Assembly (NCBI GenBank): GCA_937967995.1
Contig: CALBTB010000009.1
Location: 1 to 64,000, forward strand
From: an uncultured Gammaproteobacteria bacterium
Lineage (GTDB): Bacteria > Pseudomonadota > Gammaproteobacteria > UBA6429 > Thiohalophilaceae
Length of the DNA: 64,000 bases
Direction: 5' to 3'
Part shown: in pieces, positions 17,495 to 26,949 of the stretch
How the letters are laid out: the number at the start of each line of letters is the position of its first letter
Position numbering within the stretch: position 1 is the stretch's first letter
Position numbers and translations under genes: made by a program
Notes under the pieces: model-generated
Seen by the model: the letters and a program-made list of their open reading frames with translations, nothing else
What the model was told of the DNA's origin: nothing
Databases searched by the model: none

Positions 17495-17851
17495 ATGCTA
17501 GAGAATTACCTCCCGGTGCTTATCTTTCTGATCGTCGGTGGCGGAATCGGCGCTGTCATGATCATTGCCGGTTTTGTCCTCGCACCACACAAACCCGATA
17601 GCGAAAAAACCTCTCCTTATGAATGCGGTTTTGAAGCGTTTGAAGATTCGCGCATGAAATTCGATGTGCGTTATTACCTGGTCGCGATTCTGTTCATCCT
17701 TTTCGACCTGGAAATTGCCTTTCTGTTCCCCTGGGCGGTCGTGCTGGACAAGATTGGTTGGTTTGGTTTCTGGTCCATGATGATCTTCCTGGGTATCCTG
17801 GTGGTCGGCTTTATCTACGAATGGAAGAAAGGGGCACTGGAATGGGAATAG
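17495..17851 (+). CDS. nuoA: NADH-quinone oxidoreductase subunit A
   Basis: A membrane subunit of complex I near the quinone-binding junction. The 118-residue protein has three helices and the family motif SPYECGFEAF with the loop Cys, then FDVRYYLVAILFILFDLEIAFLFPW. GAGAGAGAC precedes the ATG. It is the first of 14 consecutive nuo genes and overlaps nuoB by 10 bases. Confidence 0.97.
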   Translation: MLENYLPVLIFLIVGGGIGAVMIIAGFVLAPHKPDSEKTSPYECGFEAFEDSRMKFDVRYYLVAILFILFDLEIAFLFPWAVVLDKIGWFGFWSMMIFLGILVVGFIYEWKKGALEWE

Positions 17852-18318
17852 AAGGTGTATTGCCCAAAGGCTATGCCACAACAACGCTTGCCGGTTTAAT
17901 CAACTGGGCGCGTACCGGTTCCCTGTGGCCAATGACATTTGGTCTGGCCTGTTGTGCAGTGGAAATGATGCATGCAGCCGCTGCCCGTTACGACCTGGAT
18001 CGCCTCGGCATGATTTTCCGACCCAGTCCGCGTCAGTCGGATGTGATGATCGTGGCCGGCACGCTGGTCAATAAAATGGCACCGGCGTTGCGCAAAGTGT
18101 ATGACCAGATGGCCGAACCGCGCTGGGTGATCTCCATGGGTTCCTGCGCCAATGGTGGCGGTTATTATCATTATTCCTATTCTGTCGTCAGAGGTTGCGA
18201 CAGGATTGTTCCGGTTGATGTCTATGTGCCCGGTTGTCCGCCGACTGCAGAGGCGCTGGTGTACGGCATCATGCAATTGCATAACAAGATTCGGCGCACG
18301 AACACCATTGCCCGTTAA
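17842..18318 (+). CDS. nuoB: NADH-quinone oxidoreductase subunit B
   Basis: NuoB carries cluster N2, the last iron-sulfur centre before quinone. The 158-residue protein has the tandem cysteines in GLACCAVEMMHA and the further ligands in GSCANGG and YVPGCPP. The ATG at 17842 overlaps the end of nuoA and gives the normal length; upstream in-frame starts run into nuoA coding sequence. Confidence 0.97.
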   Translation: MGIEGVLPKGYATTTLAGLINWARTGSLWPMTFGLACCAVEMMHAAAARYDLDRLGMIFRPSPRQSDVMIVAGTLVNKMAPALRKVYDQMAEPRWVISMGSCANGGGYYHYSYSVVRGCDRIVPVDVYVPGCPPTAEALVYGIMQLHNKIRRTNTIAR

Positions 18319-18349
18319 AAAAGAATAATAAGACTACCTGATTGAATTC

Positions 18350-18985
18350 ATGTCCGAGTATTACGAAAAACTAGCTGAACGGGTTCGGGAACGATTCGGC
18401 GATCGCATTTCGGATTGTAATATCCAGAATGGCGAGATAACGGTCATTATCGATAAAGACTGTGTCCTGCCTGTGACAGAGGCTCTGCGCGACGAGGCGG
18501 ATTTTGCGTTTGAAGAGTGTCTTGATGTCTGTGGCGTGGATTATTCCGATTACGGTAATGGTGACTGGGAAGGGCCGCGCTACGCTGTTGTGTATCATTT
18601 GTTATCGGTTAAAAACAATCATCGTTTACGCCTCAAAGTGTTTGTCGATGGCGAACCACCAATTATTGATTCGGTCGTGGGCATCTGGGCATCGGCCAAC
18701 TGGTTCGAGCGCGAAGCCTTTGACCTGTACGGGATCGTGTTTGACGGTCATCCGGATTTACGCCGCATTCTGACTGATTACGGATTTGTCGGTCATCCGT
18801 TCCGCAAGGATTTCCCGCTCATTGGCCAGGTCGAAATGCGTTACGACCCGGAACAGCAACGGGTTATTTATCAACCTGTCAGCATCGAGCCACGTATTAA
18901 CCAGCCACGTGTGATACGTGATGATCACCGTTATGTTCAGCGCAAGCAGGAACAGTCCGGCAAGGGTGACGAAAGCAATGCCTGA
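18350..18985 (+). CDS. nuoC: NADH-quinone oxidoreductase subunit C
   Basis: A 211-residue subunit of the peripheral arm (30-kDa family). The motif WFEREAFDLYGIVFDGHPDLRRIL-type signature is present around residues 121-144. It is separate from nuoD, unlike the fused nuoCD of E. coli. Its end overlaps the nuoD start by 8 bases. Confidence 0.96.
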   Translation: MSEYYEKLAERVRERFGDRISDCNIQNGEITVIIDKDCVLPVTEALRDEADFAFEECLDVCGVDYSDYGNGDWEGPRYAVVYHLLSVKNNHRLRLKVFVDGEPPIIDSVVGIWASANWFEREAFDLYGIVFDGHPDLRRILTDYGFVGHPFRKDFPLIGQVEMRYDPEQQRVIYQPVSIEPRINQPRVIRDDHRYVQRKQEQSGKGDESNA

Positions 18986-20231
18986 GATTCGTAACTACAC
19001 GCTCAACTTCGGACCGCAACATCCGGCGGCGCACGGCGTATTGCGTCTGGTGCTGGAAATGGATGGCGAAGTCATCGAACGTGCCGACCCGCATGTTGGA
19101 CTGCTGCATCGCGCCACGGAAAAACTCGCCGAGAGTAAACCCTACAACCAGAGCATCGGCTACATGGACCGGCTCGATTATGTCTCCATGATGTGTAATG
19201 AGCATGCCTATGTGCTGGCACTGGAGAAAATGCTTGGCATCGAAGCACCGATTCGGGCGCAATATATTCGGGTCATGTTTGATGAAATTACCCGTCTGTT
19301 AAATCACCTGATGTGGCTGGGTACACACGCACTGGATGTGGGTGCCATGACCATGTTCCTGTATTGCTTTCGCGAGCGCGAAGACCTGATGGACATGTAC
19401 GAAGCAGTATCCGGCGCACGGATGCACGCCACGTATTATCGTCCCGGTGGTGTCTACCGCGATCTGCCGGGCAAGATGTCGCAATACAAGTATTCTAAAT
19501 ACAAGTCCAAGAAAGAAATTGATCGCCTCAATTCGGTACGTTCCGGTTCACTGCTGGACTTTATCGAAGATTTCACTGACCGTTTCCCCGGTTATGTGGA
19601 TGATTACGAAACATTACTCACCGATAACCGTATCTGGAAACAGCGCACGGTTGGCATCGGTGTTGTCACACCGGAGCGCGCTAAGCAACTTGGCTTTACC
19701 GGTCCGATGTTGCGTGGTTCGGGTATCGCCTGGGACTTGCGCAAGAAGCAACCTTATGAAGTCTACGATCAAATGGAGTTTGATATTCCGGTCGGCACGG
19801 AAGGTGACTGTTACGATCGTTACCTGGTGCGGGTCGAGGAAATGCGTCAGTCAAACCGCATTATCAAGCAGTGCATCGACTGGTTACGTAAAAATTCCGG
19901 TCCGGTCATGCTGGACGATCACAAACTGGCTCCGCCAACGCGCGAAGAAATGAAAGGCGACATGGAGTCACTGATTCACCACTTCAAACTGTTTACTGAA
20001 GGTTATACCTTGCCGGCAGGTGAAGCCTATGTCGGTATTGAACATCCAAAGGGCGAGTTTGGTATTTATCTTGTTTCAGATGGCGCCAACAAACCGTATC
20101 GCCTGAAAATTCGTGCACCGGGTTTTGCGCACCTGGCGGCCATGAATGAAATGGCGGAAGGGCACATGCTGGCAGACGTGGTCGCGATCATCGGCACCAT
20201 GGATATCGTGTTCGGGGAAATCGATCGATGA
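18978..20231 (+). CDS. nuoD: NADH-quinone oxidoreductase subunit D
   Basis: A 417-residue subunit (49-kDa family) that forms the quinone pocket with NuoB. It has the N-terminal NFGPQHPAAHGVLR motif with the quinone-site His, and the LRGSGIAWDLRK segment. The ATG at 18978 begins directly with MPEIRNYTLNFGPQHP and overlaps nuoC; an upstream start at 18918 would lengthen the protein without family support. Confidence 0.97.
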   Translation: MPEIRNYTLNFGPQHPAAHGVLRLVLEMDGEVIERADPHVGLLHRATEKLAESKPYNQSIGYMDRLDYVSMMCNEHAYVLALEKMLGIEAPIRAQYIRVMFDEITRLLNHLMWLGTHALDVGAMTMFLYCFREREDLMDMYEAVSGARMHATYYRPGGVYRDLPGKMSQYKYSKYKSKKEIDRLNSVRSGSLLDFIEDFTDRFPGYVDDYETLLTDNRIWKQRTVGIGVVTPERAKQLGFTGPMLRGSGIAWDLRKKQPYEVYDQMEFDIPVGTEGDCYDRYLVRVEEMRQSNRIIKQCIDWLRKNSGPVMLDDHKLAPPTREEMKGDMESLIHHFKLFTEGYTLPAGEAYVGIEHPKGEFGIYLVSDGANKPYRLKIRAPGFAHLAAMNEMAEGHMLADVVAIIGTMDIVFGEIDR

Positions 20232-20749
20232 TTTTTGCACAGAAACAAAAAGATCAGGACAAGCTTGCGCTGATTAACGACGCATCGCGCGCCGAGATCG
20301 ACAAGTGGATCGCCAAGTATCCGCCGGAACAGAAACAATCCGCCGTGATGTCGGCCCTGCGCGTCGTGCAGGATCAAAACGGTGGTTATCTCACCAATGA
20401 TTTAATCGATGCAGTCGCACTGTATCTCGACATGGAACCCATCGCCGTGTACGAAGTCGCCACATTCTATTCCATGTATGAAATGAAACCGGTTGGTAAA
20501 CACAAGATCTGTGTTTGCACCAATATTTCCTGCATGTTGTGCGGCTCAGACAAGATTGTGGAACACCTGCAAAACAAACTGGGCATCAAGCTGGGTGAAA
20601 CCACCGGTGATGGCATGTTCACATTAAAAGAAGTCGAATGCCTGGGTGCCTGCGTCAATGCGCCGGTTTTGCAAATTGGCAATGAATATCACGAAAATCT
20701 CACACCGGAAAAACTGGACAAACTGATCGAGGGGCTGGACAAGCTATGA
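20228..20749 (+). CDS. nuoE: NADH-quinone oxidoreductase subunit E
   Basis: A 173-residue thioredoxin-like subunit binding the [2Fe-2S] cluster N1a. The ligand pairs appear as CTNISCMLCGS and ECLGACVNAP. It overlaps nuoD and nuoF by ATGA junctions, indicating translational coupling. Confidence 0.96.
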   Translation: MIFAQKQKDQDKLALINDASRAEIDKWIAKYPPEQKQSAVMSALRVVQDQNGGYLTNDLIDAVALYLDMEPIAVYEVATFYSMYEMKPVGKHKICVCTNISCMLCGSDKIVEHLQNKLGIKLGETTGDGMFTLKEVECLGACVNAPVLQIGNEYHENLTPEKLDKLIEGLDKL

Positions 20750-22011
20750 GCGAACAGGTCTGTTTCCGTACACTGCAATTCGACCAGCCCTGGACGATGG
20801 AAAACTATCGTAAGGTCGGTGGCTATAAAGTGTGGGAGAAGATTCTCAAGGAAAAAACCCCGCCGGAACAGATTATTGATGAGCTGAAAACCTCGGCGTT
20901 ACGTGGTCGCGGTGGCGCCGGTTTTCCGACCGGACTGAAGTGGAGTTTTATGCCGCGTCAGGCGCCGGGCCAGAAATACATCGTATGTAATTCGGATGAA
21001 GGCGAACCCGGTACCTGCAAGGATCGCGACATCATGCGTTATAACCCGCATCAGTTGATCGAAGGCATGGCGATTGCCGGTTATGTGATCGGGGCGACGG
21101 CTGGTTACAACTATATTCGCGGTGAATTCTGGGAACCGTATGAACGGTTTGAAGCTGCACTGGAAGAAGCTTACAAGGCCGGCTTGCTGGGCAAGAACAT
21201 TAACGGCTCCGGTGTGGATTTCGATCTTTATTCGCATCTGGGTGCCGGTGCTTATATCTGCGGTGAGGAAACCGCTTTGCTGGAATCGCTGGAAGGCAAG
21301 AAAGGCCAGCCACGTTTCAAACCGCCATTCCCGGCCGGGTTTGGTTTGTACGGTAAACCGACCACGATTAATAACACGGAAAGCCTGGCGTCAGTGCCGG
21401 TGATTCTGGAAAAAGGTGGTCAGTGGTTCCTGGAACAGGGTAAACCGAATAATGGTGGCACCAAGATCTTTTGTGTGTCCGGTCACGTCAACAAGCCGGG
21501 CAATTTTGAAGTACCGCTGGGTACGCCATTTAAAGACTTGCTGGAAATGGCCGGTGGTATTCGCGATGGTCACAAATTCAAGGCGCTAATTCCCGGTGGC
21601 TCATCGGTACCGGTGTTACCGGCGGAGATCGCTATGGACATGGACATGGATTATGACTCCATCGCGAAGGCCGGCAGTATGCTCGGTGCCGGTTCGGTCA
21701 TCGTGATGGATGACTCGACCTGCATGGTGCGCGCACTGGCACGGTTGTCACATTTTTATTACGAGGAATCATGCGGGCAGTGTACGCCGTGTCGGGAAGG
21801 GACCGGCTGGCTGGCGCGTGTGATACATCGCATTGAACATGGTCACGGTAAACCGGAAGACCTGGAACTGCTCAATGATGTGGCCGGACGCATTGGTGGT
21901 CGAACCATTTGTGCGTTGGGTGATGCGGCGGCAATGCCGGTGCAAAGTTTTCTGAAACATTTTCGCCATGAATTCGAATATCACATCGAACATGGCAAGT
22001 GCATGGTGTAA
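20746..22011 (+). CDS. nuoF: NADH-quinone oxidoreductase subunit F
   Basis: NuoF binds NADH and FMN and holds the [4Fe-4S] cluster N3. The 421-residue protein has the glycine-rich nucleotide loop GRGGAGFPTGLKW, the CNSDEGEPGTCKDR FMN segment and the cluster motif SCGQCTPCREG with a further Cys in RTICALGD. Confidence 0.97.
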   Translation: MSEQVCFRTLQFDQPWTMENYRKVGGYKVWEKILKEKTPPEQIIDELKTSALRGRGGAGFPTGLKWSFMPRQAPGQKYIVCNSDEGEPGTCKDRDIMRYNPHQLIEGMAIAGYVIGATAGYNYIRGEFWEPYERFEAALEEAYKAGLLGKNINGSGVDFDLYSHLGAGAYICGEETALLESLEGKKGQPRFKPPFPAGFGLYGKPTTINNTESLASVPVILEKGGQWFLEQGKPNNGGTKIFCVSGHVNKPGNFEVPLGTPFKDLLEMAGGIRDGHKFKALIPGGSSVPVLPAEIAMDMDMDYDSIAKAGSMLGAGSVIVMDDSTCMVRALARLSHFYYEESCGQCTPCREGTGWLARVIHRIEHGHGKPEDLELLNDVAGRIGGRTICALGDAAAMPVQSFLKHFRHEFEYHIEHGKCMV

Positions 22012-22028
22012 ACGGGAACATCCGGCTA

Positions 22029-24401
22029 ATGAGTGATTTACTGAACATAGAAATCAATGGTGTGACCCTTCAGGTGAAGCCGGGCACCATGGTGATCGAA
22101 GCCGCCGATAATGCCGGTATTACGATTCCACGTTTTTGTTATCACAAGAAATTATCCGTCGCCGCCAACTGCCGCATGTGCCTGGTGGAAGTGGAAAAAG
22201 CGCCCAAGCCGGTACCGGCCTGCGCGACGCCGGTCACGGATGGCATGAAGGTCCTGACCAAGTCACCGTTAGCCATTGAAGCGCAAAAGAGCGTCATGGA
22301 ATTTTTACTCATCAACCATCCGCTGGATTGTCCGATCTGTGATCAGGGCGGCGAATGTGATTTGCAGGACGTGGCTATGGGTTATGGCAAGGACGCGTCC
22401 CGTTATGATGAGAAAAAACGTGTTGTTAAAGACAAGTTTATCGGTCCGTTGATTTCGACGGATATGACACGATGCATTCATTGCACGCGCTGTGTGCGTT
22501 TTGGACAGGAAATTGCCGGCATCATGGAAATGGGTGCCCCCGGTCGTGGCGAACATACCGAAATCAGTACCTACATGGAACGCGCTATCGGATCGGAAAT
22601 GTCAGGCAACGTGATTGACCTGTGTCCGGTCGGTGCATTGACATCCAAGCCTTATCGCTACACAGGGCGTCCGTGGGAAAATACGTCGTATGAAAGTATT
22701 GCGCCGCATGATTGTGTTGGCTCCAATGTCATCGTGGAAACCCGACGCGGCAAAGTGATGCGCGTGTTACCAAAAGAAAACGAAGCCATTAATGAAATGT
22801 GGCTGTCGGATCGGGATCGTTTCAGTTATGCCGGTTTGTATAGCAGTGATCGACTGCAGAAACCCATGATCAAGCAGGGCGATAACTGGAAAGAGATCGA
22901 CTGGGAAGGGGCGTTGCACTACGCCACCGAAGGATTGCAGCGCGTCAAACAGGCCAGTGGTGCCGAACAGATGGGCGCACTGGCATCACCCAGCAGTACG
23001 ACGGAAGAACTGTATCTGTTGCAAAAACTGATGCGTGGCATTGGTAGCCACAATATTGATCATCGCCTGCAACAACTGGATTTTGAAAACCAGGATGACA
23101 TGCCGGTGTATCCCGGATTGGGACAGTCGATTGCCTCGCTTGAAGACGTCAACGCGGCCCTGTTGATTGGTTCCTACACCCGCAAGGACCAGCCGATTAT
23201 CGCGCATCGTTTGCGCAAGGCCAGTCGCCGGGGAGCAAAAATCAGTGCCGTTAACAGCATTGATTACGAATTTAACTTTACACTGGCTAACACGATTGTG
23301 ACACCACCGTTAGACATGGCTGCGCAGCTGGCTGGTATTTTGAGTGCCGTCAGTGAAATCAGTAGTAAGCCGGTAGCCGATGTTTTAAAAGAGGTCGTTA
23401 AGTCGGTCAAGGTGACTGAGCAGCAGCGTGCGATTGCCAGCTCATTACTCGACGGCGAAAACAGCAGTGTCTTGATCGGTATCCATGCCATGGCGAATCC
23501 GCAGTTTGCCGCCATTCGCAGCCTGGCCAATGCCATCGCGGAAATGACCGGTAGCAACCTGGGTTATCTGTCAGCCGGTGCCAATAGTGCCGGTGCCTGG
23601 CTGGCTGGCGCGGTGCCGCATCGTGGCCCGGCTGGAAAACTGGCAACGGATGGTCATAGTGCACTGGAAATGATCACCAATGACATGAAAGCCTTTGTAC
23701 TGCTGAATATTGAACCGGAATACGATTGCGCCAATCCCAGTGATGCATTGAGTGCCGTTAATAATGCAGATTTTGTTATCTGCCTGACGCCATATGCGAC
23801 CGACACCATGCGTGAATATGCGGATGTGCTGCTACCGGTGGCACCATTTACGGAAACGCCGGGCACCTTTGTGAATGCGGAAGGACAGTGGCAGAGTTTC
23901 AATGCCTGTGTGAATCCACTCGGTGATGCACGTCCGGCCTGGAAAGTGCTACGTGTGATGGGCAATTTCCTGAAACTCGATAACTTCAATTATGTAACGT
24001 CGGAAGAAGTGCGTGATGAACTCGATTTGCAGACTCGCGATATTGATGTAAGTCCACGTAGTGACATCTCGGCTGTCGACCTTGCGGCAAGCACAACGGA
24101 ATTGACGCGCATCGGCCATGTTCCGTTATATGCCGTCGATGCCCTCGTGCGTCGTGCCCACCCGCTGCAGCAAACGGATGACGCGCTGGGTGCCATGATT
24201 GCCGTCAATCACAACACGGCACAGAAGCTGGGGCTGGATGGTTCCAACATGGCGGTGGTCATGCAGAGCAACAAGCGGGTTAACTTACCTATATATATAG
24301 AAGACGCCGTTCCCGATAACTGTGCGTTTATTCCAACCGGTGTTACCGGCAGTGTGGAGCTGGGCATGAGTTATGGTCCGGTGGAAGTGGACGCGGGGTA
24401 A
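22029..24401 (+). CDS. nuoG: NADH-quinone oxidoreductase subunit G
   Basis: The largest peripheral subunit, 790 residues. An N-terminal ferredoxin domain (CYH, CRMCLVEV and PACATP cysteines) carries N1b, HPLDCPICDQGGECDLQD holds the His/Cys-ligated N5, CIHCTRCVRF and the later Cys the next cluster, followed by a degenerate molybdopterin-oxidoreductase-like domain. The ATG at 22029 gives the usual start; the 21999 ATG overlaps the end of nuoF. Confidence 0.96.
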   Translation: MSDLLNIEINGVTLQVKPGTMVIEAADNAGITIPRFCYHKKLSVAANCRMCLVEVEKAPKPVPACATPVTDGMKVLTKSPLAIEAQKSVMEFLLINHPLDCPICDQGGECDLQDVAMGYGKDASRYDEKKRVVKDKFIGPLISTDMTRCIHCTRCVRFGQEIAGIMEMGAPGRGEHTEISTYMERAIGSEMSGNVIDLCPVGALTSKPYRYTGRPWENTSYESIAPHDCVGSNVIVETRRGKVMRVLPKENEAINEMWLSDRDRFSYAGLYSSDRLQKPMIKQGDNWKEIDWEGALHYATEGLQRVKQASGAEQMGALASPSSTTEELYLLQKLMRGIGSHNIDHRLQQLDFENQDDMPVYPGLGQSIASLEDVNAALLIGSYTRKDQPIIAHRLRKASRRGAKISAVNSIDYEFNFTLANTIVTPPLDMAAQLAGILSAVSEISSKPVADVLKEVVKSVKVTEQQRAIASSLLDGENSSVLIGIHAMANPQFAAIRSLANAIAEMTGSNLGYLSAGANSAGAWLAGAVPHRGPAGKLATDGHSALEMITNDMKAFVLLNIEPEYDCANPSDALSAVNNADFVICLTPYATDTMREYADVLLPVAPFTETPGTFVNAEGQWQSFNACVNPLGDARPAWKVLRVMGNFLKLDNFNYVTSEEVRDELDLQTRDIDVSPRSDISAVDLAASTTELTRIGHVPLYAVDALVRRAHPLQQTDDALGAMIAVNHNTAQKLGLDGSNMAVVMQSNKRVNLPIYIEDAVPDNCAFIPTGVTGSVELGMSYGPVEVDAG

Positions 24402-24404
24402 AGT

Positions 24405-25490
24405 ATGCTCGATTTCATTACAGAAACCGCTTTCTTCAAGAGTTATGAAGTCTACATCATGACCACGCTGTATGTGCTGGCCGTGATCATTCCATTATTT
24501 GTCACGGTTGCGTACACCACCTGGCTGGAGCGTAAAGTCATTGGTTTCATGCAGGTCCGTATTGGTCCGCGCAAGGTGGGTTTCCATGGGTTACTGCAAC
24601 CATGGGCCGACATGTTCAAACTGATTTTCAAAGAAATTGTCATTCCGGCCAATGCCAACAAGATCCTGTTTGTGATTGCGCCGGTGATTACCCTGGTATC
24701 TGCCGTAGCGGCGTGGGCGGTGATTCCGTTTGATGCCGAACTTGTATTGTCCGATATCAATGCCGGACTGTTATATGTATTGGCGGCCACATCGGTGGGT
24801 GTTTACGGCGTCATCATCGCCGGCTGGGCCTCCAACTCCAAGTATGCCTTGTTGGGAGCCATGCGTTCCGCCGCACAAATCGTCGCCTATGAAATTGCCA
24901 TGGGATTTGCGCTGGTCGGTGTATTGATGGCGGCGGGTACCATGAATATGGGCGGCATCATTTCCGCACAGCAGGGCGAATACGGTTTTCTGAACTGGTA
25001 CTGGTTACCGTTGTTACCGCTGTTCCTGATCTATTTCATCTCCGGTGTCGCGGAAACCAACCGTGCGCCATTCGACGTGGCGGAAGGTGAATCGGAAATC
25101 GTGGCCGGTTTTCACGTGGAATATTCCGGCATGACCTTTGCCGTATTCTTCCTGGCCGAATACGCCAACATGATTCTTATCTCGGCGCTGGCAGCGATCA
25201 TGTTCCTGGGCGGCTGGTTATCACCGTTTGAGGGTATTCATAACTTTCTGTGGCTGGGCATTGATCTCGATAAATACACCGCCTGGATCCCGGGTATGTT
25301 CTGGTTCTTTGCCAAGATCCTGTTCTTCCTGTTTCTGTATTTATGGTTCCGCGCCACCTTTCCGCGTTACCGCTATGACCAGATTATGCGGCTGGGCTGG
25401 AAAGTGTTCATTCCCATTACCATCGTCTGGATCGTGGTCGTGGGCGTCTTTGTACTCGGCAAATTACCGCCGTGGTGGGGGGCAGCATGA
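24405..25490 (+). CDS. nuoH: NADH-quinone oxidoreductase subunit H
   Basis: A 361-residue membrane subunit of about eight helices that joins the peripheral arm to the proton-pumping arm and lines the quinone chamber. Family marks are LERKVIGFMQVRIGPRKVG and ETNRAPFDVAEGESEIVAGFHVEYSG. Its stop overlaps the nuoI start (ATGA). Confidence 0.97.
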   Translation: MLDFITETAFFKSYEVYIMTTLYVLAVIIPLFVTVAYTTWLERKVIGFMQVRIGPRKVGFHGLLQPWADMFKLIFKEIVIPANANKILFVIAPVITLVSAVAAWAVIPFDAELVLSDINAGLLYVLAATSVGVYGVIIAGWASNSKYALLGAMRSAAQIVAYEIAMGFALVGVLMAAGTMNMGGIISAQQGEYGFLNWYWLPLLPLFLIYFISGVAETNRAPFDVAEGESEIVAGFHVEYSGMTFAVFFLAEYANMILISALAAIMFLGGWLSPFEGIHNFLWLGIDLDKYTAWIPGMFWFFAKILFFLFLYLWFRATFPRYRYDQIMRLGWKVFIPITIVWIVVVGVFVLGKLPPWWGAA

Positions 25491-25975
25491 ACGGACTGAC
25501 ACGTTTTTTTAAGAGCCTGTTTCTGTTTGAATTGATGAAAGGGCTTTCCATAACGGGCAAACACCTGTTCCGGCGCAAGTTTACGCTGCACTATCCGGAG
25601 GAAAAGGCGCCGATTTCACCGCGCTTTCGTGGTCTGCACGCACTGCGTCGATATCCAAATGGTGAAGAGCGCTGTATTGCCTGCAAGCTGTGTGAAGTGG
25701 TTTGTCCGGCGCTGGCGATTACCATTGAATCAGAAATGCGTGAAGACGGCACGCGACGTACCACACGTTATGATATCGATCTGACCAAATGTATTTTTTG
25801 CGGATTCTGTGAAGAGTCCTGCCCGGTTGACTCGATTGTTGAAACCGGCATTTATGAATATCACGGCGAGGAACGCGGTGATCTTTACATGACCAAGGAT
25901 AAATTACTGGCGATAGGCGATAAGTACGAGGCGGATATCGCAGCGGCACGCGCTGAAGATTCGCCATACAGATAA
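25487..25975 (+). CDS. nuoI: NADH-quinone oxidoreductase subunit I
   Basis: A 162-residue subunit with two [4Fe-4S] clusters (N6a and N6b), shown by CIACKLCEVVCP and CIFCGFCEESCP. The ATG at 25487 overlaps the nuoH stop and is preferred over the one at 25472. Confidence 0.97.
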   Translation: MNGLTRFFKSLFLFELMKGLSITGKHLFRRKFTLHYPEEKAPISPRFRGLHALRRYPNGEERCIACKLCEVVCPALAITIESEMREDGTRRTTRYDIDLTKCIFCGFCEESCPVDSIVETGIYEYHGEERGDLYMTKDKLLAIGDKYEADIAAARAEDSPYR

Positions 25976-26013
25976 ACACAAGCAATTAAAACGAGAAAGG
26001 CAAAACAACAACA

Positions 26014-26634
26014 ATGACGGGAGTGCAATTCCTCTTTTACGCGTTTGCGGCCATGCTGGTTGTCAGTGCGTTGCTGGTGATTACCGTGCGTAATCCGGTG
26101 CGTGCTGCGCTGTTTCTTGTGCTGACGTTCGTTTCCAGTGCCGGTATCTGGTTGTTGATGGAAGCCGAGTTTCTGGCGATTGCACTGGTGCTGGTCTATG
26201 TCGGTGCCGTCATGGTGTTGTTCCTGTTTGTAGTGATGATGCTGGACATCAACCTGACTCGACTCAAGGAAGGTTTTATTCGCTTTTTGCCCATCGGCAT
26301 TGGTGTGGCGGCCATTTTCGGCGGCATGTTGATTTATCTTCTGTACCATGTGGAACACAGTACCTTTGTTACCAAGATGCGCACGCTGTTTCCACCGCCT
26401 GCAAAAGGCCCTGAATACAGCAACACCGAGGCGCTGGGTAGCGTGTTATATACCGATTATGTTTATCCGTTTGAGATTGCCGCGGTTATTCTGCTGGTTG
26501 CCATCGTTGCAGCCATCGCATTGACCTTGCGTCGTCGTCCCACCACCAAGTACCAGAATCCGGATCAACAGGTGCAGGTCAAGCGTGATGATCGTCTGCG
26601 TGTTGTGAAGATGGACACGGAAGAGAAGAGGTAG
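26014..26634 (+). CDS. nuoJ: NADH-quinone oxidoreductase subunit J
   Basis: A 206-residue membrane subunit with five helices; VYVGAVMVLFLFVVMMLDI is the conserved third helix with the pi-bulge region. The C-terminal tail is basic and polar. An AACGAGAAAGG ribosome-binding region precedes it. Confidence 0.95.
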   Translation: MTGVQFLFYAFAAMLVVSALLVITVRNPVRAALFLVLTFVSSAGIWLLMEAEFLAIALVLVYVGAVMVLFLFVVMMLDINLTRLKEGFIRFLPIGIGVAAIFGGMLIYLLYHVEHSTFVTKMRTLFPPPAKGPEYSNTEALGSVLYTDYVYPFEIAAVILLVAIVAAIALTLRRRPTTKYQNPDQQVQVKRDDRLRVVKMDTEEKR

Positions 26635-26639
26635 GCCGC

Positions 26640-26945
26640 ATGATTACGTTGACACAGGTTCTTATCCTCGGCGCCATTTTGTTTAGCATCAGTGTGGCCG
26701 GTATTTTCCTGAACCGTAAAAACCTGATTGTTCTGCTCATGGCCATTGAATTGATGTTGTTGTCAGTCAACATGAACTTTATCGCCTTCTCTTATTATAT
26801 GGGTGACCTGGCAGGTCAGGTGTTCGTGTTCTTTATTCTGACTGTGGCGGCGGCCGAGGCAGCGATCGGACTGGCGATACTGGTCGTGCTGTTCCTTAAC
26901 AAGCGGACCATAAACGTACATGCCCTGAACGAGATGAAGGGGTAG
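26640..26945 (+). CDS. nuoK: NADH-quinone oxidoreductase subunit K
   Basis: A 101-residue three-helix subunit homologous to MrpC. The two conserved membrane glutamates are visible in LLMAIELMLLSVN and TVAAAEAAIGLAI. It is five bases behind nuoJ. Confidence 0.97.
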   Translation: MITLTQVLILGAILFSISVAGIFLNRKNLIVLLMAIELMLLSVNMNFIAFSYYMGDLAGQVFVFFILTVAAAEAAIGLAILVVLFLNKRTINVHALNEMKG

Positions 26946-26949
26946 GGCA